31,831 nt of DNA from a virus, in IMG/VR virus record IMGVR_UViG_3300005617_000705, positions 1-31,831 of that record; one strand, 5' to 3'. Below, one piece after another: positions 16,369 to 22,840 of the stretch (its first letter is position 1; each line of letters opens with the position of its first letter). The notes under the pieces were generated by a model. The model made no database searches and was not told the DNA's origin. It was given only the letters and a program-made list of their open reading frames with translations. The position numbers and the translations under genes were made by a program.

Positions 16369-17499
16369 ATGAAATCTCCCCAATTATCTGTTTTCAATTT
16401 TTCCATCACCAATCAGAACGAAGATTCTGTTGATATCCATGTGGATGGATACATCGTTGATTCGCCAACGTTGGAGATGTACAAACAGTTTTGGGGTGAC
16501 GAAACTTCGGTGTCTTACAAATCTTTCCGCGAATCAATTCCGGGCAACGTTAAAACCCTAAATCTTTTTGTTAATTCCGGTGGTGGCCATGTTGGCGATG
16601 CAATGGCTATACATGATTACCTCACTGAACTGGAAGGCAAAGGTGTTACTGTTAACCGTGAAGGCCGCGGCATTGTGGCATCAGCTGCTACATACCTGGT
16701 AATGGGAAATAACAGCCGACTAAGTGAAAATTGTTTGTTCATGATCCATGAAGTAAGCGGTTTTGCATACGGTGATGTTAGTTCGATGGAAAACCAGGTT
16801 AAAGCAATGCGAAAGTTCAATGATACCATCATTAATTTTTATGTAAACCAAACTGGCCTTTCTTCTACAGTGATCGGTAATATGATGAAAGCCGAAACAT
16901 GGATGGACGCCGAAGAGGCAAAAAATAAAGGCTTTGTAAAAGCCAAAGGGCCAAAAGTAGAGCTTACCAATTCAATAAAATCTGAGCACTGGCTATTTTC
17001 AAATACAGCCATGCTTAATGTATATAATTCTTTTATCACAACACAAAATTCCAATACAATGGACATCACAAAAATTTCAGAAGCAATACAAAATGGCTTC
17101 AGCAGCTTAATGGAGAAATTAGGCCTTAAGGATAAAACAGAAGATGTAACTGTTAAAAACGCATTTTCTGATTTCAGTAAAAATATTACTGATGCGCTGA
17201 AAGAACTTCCTGAAGCACCTGATGAAACCAAAGTAAATGAAATGGTTAACACTGCTGTAACAGAAGCGTTAAAAACCATTGGCGAAAATGCCTCATTTAA
17301 AACTGCACTGGCAGCTGCTAATAAAGATGCGGTAACCAAAAAAGATTTGACTGATGCAATTGAAGGCCTTACCAATTCCCTGGCTGATAAATTGGGCGGT
17401 AAAAAAACTGAGAAGACTGAAAATGAGGTAAAGAAAAGAACTACTCCGAAGAACCGGTTCAGCGGTGTAGAATTCTGGCCCGAAGCTGCAAAAAACTAA
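16369..17499 (+). CDS. ClpP-like head maturation protease with C-terminal scaffold region
   Basis: A 376-aa protein. Residues about 10-200 form a ClpP/S14-type serine peptidase: LFVNSGGGHVGDAMAIHDYL (oxyanion Gly-rich loop), GIVASAATYLVMG with the likely nucleophile Ser105, LFMIHEVSG with His127, and ETWMDAEEAKNKGFV near 176-190, where the third catalytic residue is expected. Residues about 231-376 are charged and helical (MDITKISEAI, then KKDLTDAIEG), with the look of a scaffolding domain ending EFWPEAAKN. Such fusions are known: the protease matures the head and the C-terminal part scaffolds it. An ATG at 17059 could express the scaffold separately, as lambda Nu3 is made within C. The major capsid gene follows two genes on. 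Confidence 0.85.
   Translation: MKSPQLSVFNFSITNQNEDSVDIHVDGYIVDSPTLEMYKQFWGDETSVSYKSFRESIPGNVKTLNLFVNSGGGHVGDAMAIHDYLTELEGKGVTVNREGRGIVASAATYLVMGNNSRLSENCLFMIHEVSGFAYGDVSSMENQVKAMRKFNDTIINFYVNQTGLSSTVIGNMMKAETWMDAEEAKNKGFVKAKGPKVELTNSIKSEHWLFSNTAMLNVYNSFITTQNSNTMDITKISEAIQNGFSSLMEKLGLKDKTEDVTVKNAFSDFSKNITDALKELPEAPDETKVNEMVNTAVTEALKTIGENASFKTALAAANKDAVTKKDLTDAIEGLTNSLADKLGGKKTEKTENEVKKRTTPKNRFSGVEFWPEAAKN
17059..17499 (+). CDS. Possible nested scaffold protein (internal start)
   Basis: In-frame ATG 17059 lies at the junction between the peptidase and the helical C-terminal region. It is preceded by an A-rich stretch (AACACAAAATTCC) like the leaders of other starts here. The product would be 146 aa, acidic/basic helical, beginning MDITKISEAIQNGF. 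This parallels nested scaffolds of lambda type. It is an inference; the only sequence support is the position of the ATG and its leader. Confidence 0.35.
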   Translation: MDITKISEAIQNGFSSLMEKLGLKDKTEDVTVKNAFSDFSKNITDALKELPEAPDETKVNEMVNTAVTEALKTIGENASFKTALAAANKDAVTKKDLTDAIEGLTNSLADKLGGKKTEKTENEVKKRTTPKNRFSGVEFWPEAAKN

Positions 17500-17527
17500 T
17501 TATTTAAACTATTAAATTTTTTATACC

Positions 17528-18139
17528 ATGATTTCTTTAGATAACAGTGGTGTTTTAAACTACCCACAAAGAGCTGCAAACTTATTAACAGCGTCTATTG
17601 CATTCGTTCTTGATACCATTGGTTATGGAACATCTGTTCCGGCTGTTTCCTTTACTGGAGGCGGTGGTTCTGGTGCTACTGCAACCGCTGTTTTAACTAA
17701 CGGTAAAGTAACAGCGATAAATGTTACTGCCGCTGGTACAGGTTACACAACCGCTCCAACTGTAGTAATCGGTGGTGTAGGTGGTGCAAGAGCAACCGCT
17801 ACAATTGGCGGTGGTGGCGTTACTGCGGTTACAGTAAACTTCGGAGGTACAAAAAACTGTATCACGGTTACAGATAACACTACATATCCTGCTGGTGACA
17901 GCCGTAAAATTGTAGCTGTTGAAATCTATGATCGTTACAAAACAAAAGTGGCTGGCAATGTGCCTGCAACAGCATCTCCCGACATCAACTACGTGAATGT
18001 TGATATTTCAACATTGAATCCTGAACGTGGGTATGCGATGAGCATTAAAGCGGTGAGTCTGCTTGGATTGGTGAAAGATGGATCTGCTTTCAACATATCC
18101 AACACGTTTAATTCCGGTAACGTAAACATGGAAAAATAA
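17528..18139 (+). CDS. Capsid-associated protein with GTGYT-type beta repeats
   Basis: A 203-aa protein between protease and major capsid genes, the usual place for a decoration protein. Residues about 33-108 are glycine/threonine-rich with a repeated unit: GATATA, NGKVTAINVT, AAGTGYT, APTVVI, then a degenerate second copy (RATATIGGGGVTAVTVNFGG). The same unit occurs in the gene at 19246. The flanking residues 1-32 (MISLDNSGVLNYPQRAANLL) and 109-203 are not repetitive and have a beta-rich pattern. No signal peptide. The leader is A/T-rich. Decoration or cement protein is my preferred reading by position; direct evidence is lacking. Confidence 0.6.
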   Translation: MISLDNSGVLNYPQRAANLLTASIAFVLDTIGYGTSVPAVSFTGGGGSGATATAVLTNGKVTAINVTAAGTGYTTAPTVVIGGVGGARATATIGGGGVTAVTVNFGGTKNCITVTDNTTYPAGDSRKIVAVEIYDRYKTKVAGNVPATASPDINYVNVDISTLNPERGYAMSIKAVSLLGLVKDGSAFNISNTFNSGNVNMEK

Positions 18140-18166
18140 TTATTAACCTTTTTAAATTTTATATAA

Positions 18167-19192
18167 ATGTTACAATTAACACCATTCAGAGTTGAGCCAA
18201 AGGCAATGCACGAGCTGATCATTATGCCCCAGTTTGGAGATGTAATTGATTCAGAAACCGGCCAGGTTACCATTCCTTCTGACGAAGAAGGCGATTGGCA
18301 GATCATGGACGACGTAGTAGTGTCCAGGCCAATCATGGATTTGTTTGGCGGCCAAAACATTTTAAAACGCAGGGACGCGACCTGTAAATTGATATATTCT
18401 CCTGTGGGCCGTTTGGGTGCAAGGCTGATCAAAACAGAAAAGCTATATGCAGCAACCGAAGATTGCCAGGAAGAATTTTACCAAGGCGCATTCGAAGATT
18501 ACGAGCAACAAAACTTTGATGCTTTCTTCGAAAATGTAATGCCATTCATCGAAAAAGGTGTGGCCACTGATATTTATACCAATAAATACTTTGGTGATAT
18601 CAGCAGGACTTCTGATGTAAACGGCATCTGGAGCTGGAACAGGTTTGATGGTGTATTTACGCAGATCGCAAGATATGTTGCTGCAGGTACAATCCCCGCT
18701 GGCCAAACATTCACCATTCCTTCCGGTACATTAACGCCATCACAGGCTAATGCAGCATTGCAAAGTGCATTCGATAAACAGGATGGCATCTTGAAATTCT
18801 TTGATAAAGCTGATAAGGCTTTTTATGTTGACCAGGATTTGGCTGAAGCTTACCATGAATATGTAGTTACCAGCGGCGTTACTGTTCTTATGGAACGTAT
18901 GACCGGCCGGCCAATGCTGTTCAAAAAAGGTATTGAAGTGCGTGTGAAAAAATGGGATGGAGTACTCGCTGCATTAAATGCAGGTACTGCTGCACATGCT
19001 TGTATTCTTACACTTAAAGGAAACTTCCTTTATGCTGCTGATAGCAAATATGGTGGTGGCCCTAAACGCAATGAAGCGATCAGGATGTGGTGGAGCGATG
19101 ATGACAACATCTGGAAACGCCAAATCCATTTGAAGGCAGGTACTGAGATTGCCGCACCACAGCACATTGTATTTGGAATGACTTCGTTTTAA
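18167..19192 (+). CDS. Major capsid protein
   Basis: A 341-aa protein of the size and location expected for an HK97-fold capsid protein: after protease and decoration candidate, before tail tube and portal. It has a long extended N-terminal region with acidic stretches (EDCQEEFYQGAFEDYEQQN), a central helix-rich part (ANAALQSAFDKQDGILKFFD), and a C-terminal beta-rich part (KGIEVRVKKWDGVLAALNAG, KRNEAIRMWWSDDDNIWKRQ). Sequence features alone do not identify the fold; context makes this call. Palindrome copy 3 begins seven bases after its stop, and the preceding leader TTTTTAAATTTTATATAA is A/T-rich, as expected for a highly translated Bacteroidota gene. Confidence 0.8.
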   Translation: MLQLTPFRVEPKAMHELIIMPQFGDVIDSETGQVTIPSDEEGDWQIMDDVVVSRPIMDLFGGQNILKRRDATCKLIYSPVGRLGARLIKTEKLYAATEDCQEEFYQGAFEDYEQQNFDAFFENVMPFIEKGVATDIYTNKYFGDISRTSDVNGIWSWNRFDGVFTQIARYVAAGTIPAGQTFTIPSGTLTPSQANAALQSAFDKQDGILKFFDKADKAFYVDQDLAEAYHEYVVTSGVTVLMERMTGRPMLFKKGIEVRVKKWDGVLAALNAGTAAHACILTLKGNFLYAADSKYGGGPKRNEAIRMWWSDDDNIWKRQIHLKAGTEIAAPQHIVFGMTSF

Positions 19193-19198
19193 TTAAAA

Positions 19199-19217
19199 AG
19201 TAAATTATTTATTTACT
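19199..19217. promoter_or_regulatory. 19-bp palindromic dyad, copy 3
   Basis: AGTAAATTATTTATTTACT is identical to copy 1. Here it is flanked by TTAATT (19189-19194) and AATTAA (19218-19223), which extend the inverted repeat with a four-base bulge. It lies in the 53-bp gap between the capsid and tail-tube-candidate genes. The downstream AACTTTTAAA (19226-19235) also follows copy 4 (30742-30751) and may be part of the leader. Confidence 0.62.
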
Positions 19218-19245
19218 AATTAAATAACTTTTAAATTTTTAAGCC

Positions 19246-20064
19246 ATGCTTGGTTGTATAGTAAAAGGATATACTAAACCCTGTGTTGTTACCACAGGTG
19301 GTTGCGATATTTTATTAGTTGGCGATGCCAACGACTGGGATTTTACCGAAGGTACACCCGGTGCCGATGGTGAAGCAGTGGGTTATTCTACTGTAGCCAG
19401 AAGGGTATTGGGTAGCGGTGCCACTGCAACTTCTGCCGTAGCCAGTGGTGCTGTTACTGGAGTAACAGTTACGGCTGGTGGTACCGGTTACACTTCAGGT
19501 GTTACCATTTCATTTACCGGAGCAGGTACTGGCGCAACAGCGACAGCGACAGTTGTTGGTGGCGTTATTACTGCAATTACCGTTACTGCTCCAGGTACTG
19601 GTTATACTTCCGCACCAACAGTGGTGATCACTCCCGCGGCCGCGACAGCTGCCGGTGGCGCTTATTTCTACCCAATAGATTCTTTGGAAGATACTATCAG
19701 CGTAGATATAACTCAATCAAACCCAAGTGGATCTTCTGCATGGGCTTACGATATCCAGGCAAATATGGCTTCGTTCTGTCAGGCTATGACCAACTTCAAT
19801 AAGAAGATCGACGCGGCTTCTTATTGCTGCCAGCTGGTGTTTATCTGGCGCCAGAACGATGGAAAAATATTTGTTGCCGGTGAAAAATATGTCGGTGGTG
19901 CACTGATCCAGAGATTCCGTTTAAAACAGGACGGTTCAAAAATTTCAACCGGAAAGAAATTTACTGATTTCAACGGCCAGAACCTTTCAATAAAAGGCGA
20001 ATACTTAAGGCCTGCTTATGAATTCACAGGCGGTATCGTAGCATTGCAAGGTTTCATGCCATAA
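19246..20064 (+). CDS. Probable major tail-tube protein with inserted GTGYT-type repeat
   Basis: A 272-aa protein. The C-terminal third ([18 protein letters not shown], then [20 protein letters not shown], then [12 protein letters not shown]) matches the pattern I recall for tail-tube proteins in Bacteroidota phages: an xxxNDGKxxxxG turn and a late DFNGxxLxxxGE motif. Residues about 57-130 are an insertion of two repeats ([11 protein letters not shown].. [19 protein letters not shown].. [15 protein letters not shown]), also found in the gene at 17528. The flanking N-terminal [14 protein letters not shown] and post-insert [16 protein letters not shown] should be one core domain. The repeats may form a surface ornament on the tube. 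The alternative is a decoration protein. No signal peptide. Confidence 0.55.
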   Translation: MLGCIVKGYTKPCVVTTGGCDILLVGDANDWDFTEGTPGADGEAVGYSTVARRVLGSGATATSAVASGAVTGVTVTAGGTGYTSGVTISFTGAGTGATATATVVGGVITAITVTAPGTGYTSAPTVVITPAAATAAGGAYFYPIDSLEDTISVDITQSNPSGSSAWAYDIQANMASFCQAMTNFNKKIDAASYCCQLVFIWRQNDGKIFVAGEKYVGGALIQRFRLKQDGSKISTGKKFTDFNGQNLSIKGEYLRPAYEFTGGIVALQGFMP

Positions 20065-20076
20065 AATAATTTCCCT

Positions 20077-20325
20077 ATGGAGAACAAAAAAAACACCATT
20101 AAAGTTAAGCCCGGACATGAAAACATTGTGTTCGGGTTTAACAATAGTGCAAAGCCATTGGGCCAAAGGAATGACTTGCATTTGCTTTATGCAGATGCAA
20201 GTCATCATAACATAAAACACATACTTGATCTGTTTGAAGAAGTAACTGACAAAGAAGTTGAGGAGACTAAGGAAAATGCCTTTTTAGAAAAACAAGCAGA
20301 AAAAAATAAAACTACTGATGAGTAA
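20077..20325 (+). CDS. Small acidic-tailed protein, gene contains two strong RNA hairpins
   Basis: An 82-aa protein: a basic N-terminus (MENKKNTIKVKPGHENIVFG), a middle helix (HNIKHILDLFEEV), and a C-terminal run of Glu/Lys (KEVEETKENAFLEKQAEKN). It sits between the tail-tube candidate and portal genes, 12 and 3 bases from its neighbours. The function is unknown; the short protein could be a chaperone or connector. The unusual point is in the nucleotide sequence: two near-perfect inverted repeats at 20104-20142 and 20171-20205 would fold the mRNA into two long stems within the coding region. Confidence 0.6.
   Translation: MENKKNTIKVKPGHENIVFGFNNSAKPLGQRNDLHLLYADASHHNIKHILDLFEEVTDKEVEETKENAFLEKQAEKNKTTDE
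20104..20142 (+). repeat. Inverted repeat / RNA hairpin 1 inside small gene
   Basis: Left arm GTTAAGCCCGGACA (20104-20117) pairs with right arm TGTTCGGGTTTAAC (20129-20142) over 14 positions, with two G-U wobbles; two further wobbles and an A-U inside leave a five-base loop. It lies about 25 bases into the coding sequence at 20077. No U tract follows, so a simple intrinsic terminator is not indicated. Confidence 0.6.
20171..20205 (+). repeat. Inverted repeat / RNA hairpin 2 inside small gene
   Basis: Left arm ATGACTTGCATTTGC (20171-20185) pairs with right arm GCAGATGCAAGTCAT (20191-20205) over 15 positions with one G-U wobble and a five-base TTTAT loop. Eleven outer pairs are perfect. It begins 29 bases after hairpin 1, in the same small gene. 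It is followed by CATAACATAAAAC, not a U tract. Likely roles are mRNA stability, processing or translational control between tail-tube and portal genes. Confidence 0.62.
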
Positions 20326-20328
20326 CTC

Positions 20329-21762
20329 ATGCCTGAAAAAGATAGCATTCCGAAAACTCAATTCGAGGTTAGGCTTAAGATTGAAAACTCAATTAAGTTA
20401 GACCCCGAAAACCCTATACCAATTCAGTATGGGGGCAATTCTTTTTATACAGTTTCCTCAGCCAAAGGTGCAAAAAAATATATTCCATTCATCGGCCGTG
20501 ATGATAACATGGCCCAGCTATTATTAGAAGCCCGTCTCACTTCCACTACACAAAATATTTGCATTTCAACAATATCTCAGAGTGTTGTTGGTAAAGGCAT
20601 GTCTGTCGTTGACAATGCAAAGCCTGATGCTGATTATACAACCTGGTTAAAGAAAGTAAATAATGAACAGCAGTCCTTCGATGATGTGCTGCGTGATATC
20701 GTTGATGGGGAAAGAACTTATGGCAACCAGTTTATTGAAGTGCTGCAGGGAGAAATAAATAAGAAAAAGTTTATTAAGATCTACCTGCATGCTATGCAAT
20801 ATTGCAGGTTTAAATGGCCAGAAGAAGATTCCGAAGATGTAACTCATGTGATCATAAGCAAACTGCTTGCACGTAAAGGATTCCGGGCCATTGATTTAAA
20901 GGATAGCCGTGTTATTCCTCTTTATAGCGATAACCCGCTGGATAAAAATAAATGCTGGTTGGATAATGGCGATGGTACCAAGAGTACTATGCTGCATTTA
21001 AAGAATGAAGTTAACGGTGTGGATTATTACGGGTTACCGGCTTCCATTGCCGGCCTGCGTTACCAGGTGCTGGAAGGAAAATCTGCACAGTATAATATTG
21101 ATGAGTTTGAAAACAATATGGTATTGGGTGGCATGCTGATTTTCAAATCATCGATGACAACCGAAGAAGCACAAAAGAATGCAAAGGAAATATTGATGTC
21201 TCATGTTGGTACCGGTAAAGCTGGCCGTATTTCAGTTATCAGCAGTGAAAGTGGCTTGGCCGATGTAGAATACATTCCTTATGAAACAAAAAAGGATGGC
21301 AGCTACATTGAACTTGATCAAAGGATAGAACAAAAAATTGTTGCTGCTAACGGATGGGATGCATTGTTAGCTGGTATCCACCAGGCACGATCAAGCCTCG
21401 GGGTTGGTAGTGGTTATGTAAGGGCCATCTACGATATTAAAGAAGCTGTTTTACTCAACCCACTAAGAAAAAAAATTATCGATAAGATCATTATACCGAT
21501 AATGAATATTTATGCGGATGTAACTGGTAAGAAGGAAATTTTGAAATATGAGTTCACATTCCAATCATCAATGCCATTCAGTTTCATGGGTGATATTGAT
21601 CCCACAACGTTTATGAAAGTTAGTGAAGCCAGGGAACTTGCCGGTATGCCTCCGGATGAAAAGAATGGAGATAAATACCTAAGCGAAATGGGTGGTGGTA
21701 AAAAGACAGCAAACACTGGAGGTGGTAATAAAGGAAATCCGGGTGATGGAGGTAAAGAATAA
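20329..21762 (+). CDS. Portal protein
   Basis: A 477-aa protein with the length and order expected of a portal, the dodecameric ring through which DNA passes at the head vertex. After a polar N-terminus (residues 1-50) it has a long alpha/beta body with SSLGVGSGYVRAIYDIKEAV, KKIIDKIIIPIMNIYADVTG and MPFSFMGDIDPTTFMKVSEA, the last close to the stem/clip pattern. Then follow ELAGMPPDEKNGDKYLSEMG and a Gly-rich C-terminal tail. The pattern of FSFMGDIDP and REL(A)GMxP resembles portal proteins of Bacteroidota phages. Start ATG 20329 follows a three-base gap. A connector candidate follows directly, in keeping with the role. Confidence 0.75.
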   Translation: MPEKDSIPKTQFEVRLKIENSIKLDPENPIPIQYGGNSFYTVSSAKGAKKYIPFIGRDDNMAQLLLEARLTSTTQNICISTISQSVVGKGMSVVDNAKPDADYTTWLKKVNNEQQSFDDVLRDIVDGERTYGNQFIEVLQGEINKKKFIKIYLHAMQYCRFKWPEEDSEDVTHVIISKLLARKGFRAIDLKDSRVIPLYSDNPLDKNKCWLDNGDGTKSTMLHLKNEVNGVDYYGLPASIAGLRYQVLEGKSAQYNIDEFENNMVLGGMLIFKSSMTTEEAQKNAKEILMSHVGTGKAGRISVISSESGLADVEYIPYETKKDGSYIELDQRIEQKIVAANGWDALLAGIHQARSSLGVGSGYVRAIYDIKEAVLLNPLRKKIIDKIIIPIMNIYADVTGKKEILKYEFTFQSSMPFSFMGDIDPTTFMKVSEARELAGMPPDEKNGDKYLSEMGGGKKTANTGGGNKGNPGDGGKE

Positions 21763-21777
21763 ATAATTCAATAAAAA

Positions 21778-22482
21778 ATGTACAGACTAAATCTTTTGCA
21801 TAGGAAATGTTTAATAACCACAGATGAGGTTATTGCGCTTGCCCCGACTGACCAGTCAGTAGATCCTCGCAATCTTTTGTCTGCCATTCAAATCGCAGAG
21901 GAAAGATTTATCAAGCCATCAATATGCAAACAACTGTATTATGATTTTAGAGAAAAGAAAAATATTGTTGTTACTGATATCAATCTTGATTATCTGCAGG
22001 GATTAGTTAACGAAAGTTTGGCGGAAGCAGAAGTGGTTGAATTGAATGAAGGCGATTTAATAAATGCAATTGAATTAGTTGATGACTCCTGGTATGTGGA
22101 ATTGTGGAATGAACATTTATGGAAGTTAATTGCTGAATGTGTTGTTTATACTGCCTCACCAACAAATTACAGCCGGTTCACTTCATCTGGAGAAATGCAG
22201 AATAATCCTAAGACAATAACCTTTCAGGGAGATGGACAAGGAAGTTCATCTGTTGATTTGAAAACGATACAGTGGAAAATGGATAAAATTATGCAGGATA
22301 GAATAGATCCTTTGATTGCTGCTATGCATGAGTGGATTTGTGATAATAAAGCTCATTTCCCATTGTACACATGCAAACAATGCGATTGCAAAAAAGATGA
22401 CGGCGTAAGTATTAGCAGAAAAAGCGGCTGGATCCATGGCCTTTATGATAAAAGAAAAAATGATAAATGGCGTGAAGAATGA
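21778..22482 (+). CDS. Head-tail connector-type protein (DUF6712-like)
   Basis: A 234-aa protein downstream of the portal. Residues 1-60 (HRKCLITTDEVIALAPTDQS, then ERFIKPSICKQLYYDFREKK) resemble the EExFIKPxLGxxLY pattern of the DUF6712-type connector family, which I associate with Bacteroidota phages. This is recalled from memory and not searched. The middle is helical with Trp-rich motifs (DSWYVELWNEHLWKLIAECV). The C-terminal part has YTCKQCDCKKDD, a Cys cluster, and ends NDKWREE. It lies in the right place for the adaptor under the portal. The stop overlaps the next start (ATGA). Confidence 0.6.
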   Translation: MYRLNLLHRKCLITTDEVIALAPTDQSVDPRNLLSAIQIAEERFIKPSICKQLYYDFREKKNIVVTDINLDYLQGLVNESLAEAEVVELNEGDLINAIELVDDSWYVELWNEHLWKLIAECVVYTASPTNYSRFTSSGEMQNNPKTITFQGDGQGSSSVDLKTIQWKMDKIMQDRIDPLIAAMHEWICDNKAHFPLYTCKQCDCKKDDGVSISRKSGWIHGLYDKRKNDKWREE

Positions 22483-22835
22483 TATTAGAATTAAATATAG
22501 CCAATGGAAGAGATACCTGCTTTTGTGATGTATTGCGAAAAAGCTTAAGGATGCTTACCACTGATCTTTTGGACCCGGGTTATTATCCTGTAGAAGTTTT
22601 CGATGTTAACCTGGTATCAATTGGCATCGCACTGAACAAGGATCAATACATCGGAATTTGGAACAGCTCTTTAGATAATAACAATGTCGGATACTTGATT
22701 GGAGACACCGGGCTATTCAGTTTTATTCTTGTAAAACATAATGGCCCACTCCCAAATCAGGTTTATGGAAATCCATTACCGATGCCTGACATGGGAGAAT
22801 TTAATGATGACTTTAATGATGACTTTAACATATAA
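22479..22835 (+). CDS. Hypothetical connector/tail completion protein with C-terminal DDFN repeats
   Basis: A 118-aa protein, MILELNIANGRDTCFCDVLR at its N-terminus, mixed alpha/beta, coupled to the connector gene by ATGA. The C-terminus is EFNDDFNDDFNI, from a 12-bp tandem repeat (TTTAATGATGAC twice, about 22799-22822). The acidic, aromatic repeat at the very end may be a short docking tail. No known domain seen. Position between connector and fibre genes suggests head-tail joining, but this is not shown. Confidence 0.55.
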   Translation: MILELNIANGRDTCFCDVLRKSLRMLTTDLLDPGYYPVEVFDVNLVSIGIALNKDQYIGIWNSSLDNNNVGYLIGDTGLFSFILVKHNGPLPNQVYGNPLPMPDMGEFNDDFNDDFNI

Positions 22836-22840
22836 TTTTT

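Noticed and set aside
19540-19560. GCGACAGCGACAG-type short repeats as a microsatellite or CRISPR-like array
   Set aside because: They are part of the Gly/Thr-Ala repeat coding sequence and are too short and irregular.
20104-20205. The two hairpins as a tRNA or small RNA gene
   Set aside because: There is no acceptor/anticodon arrangement and the region is in an open, well-packed coding frame.
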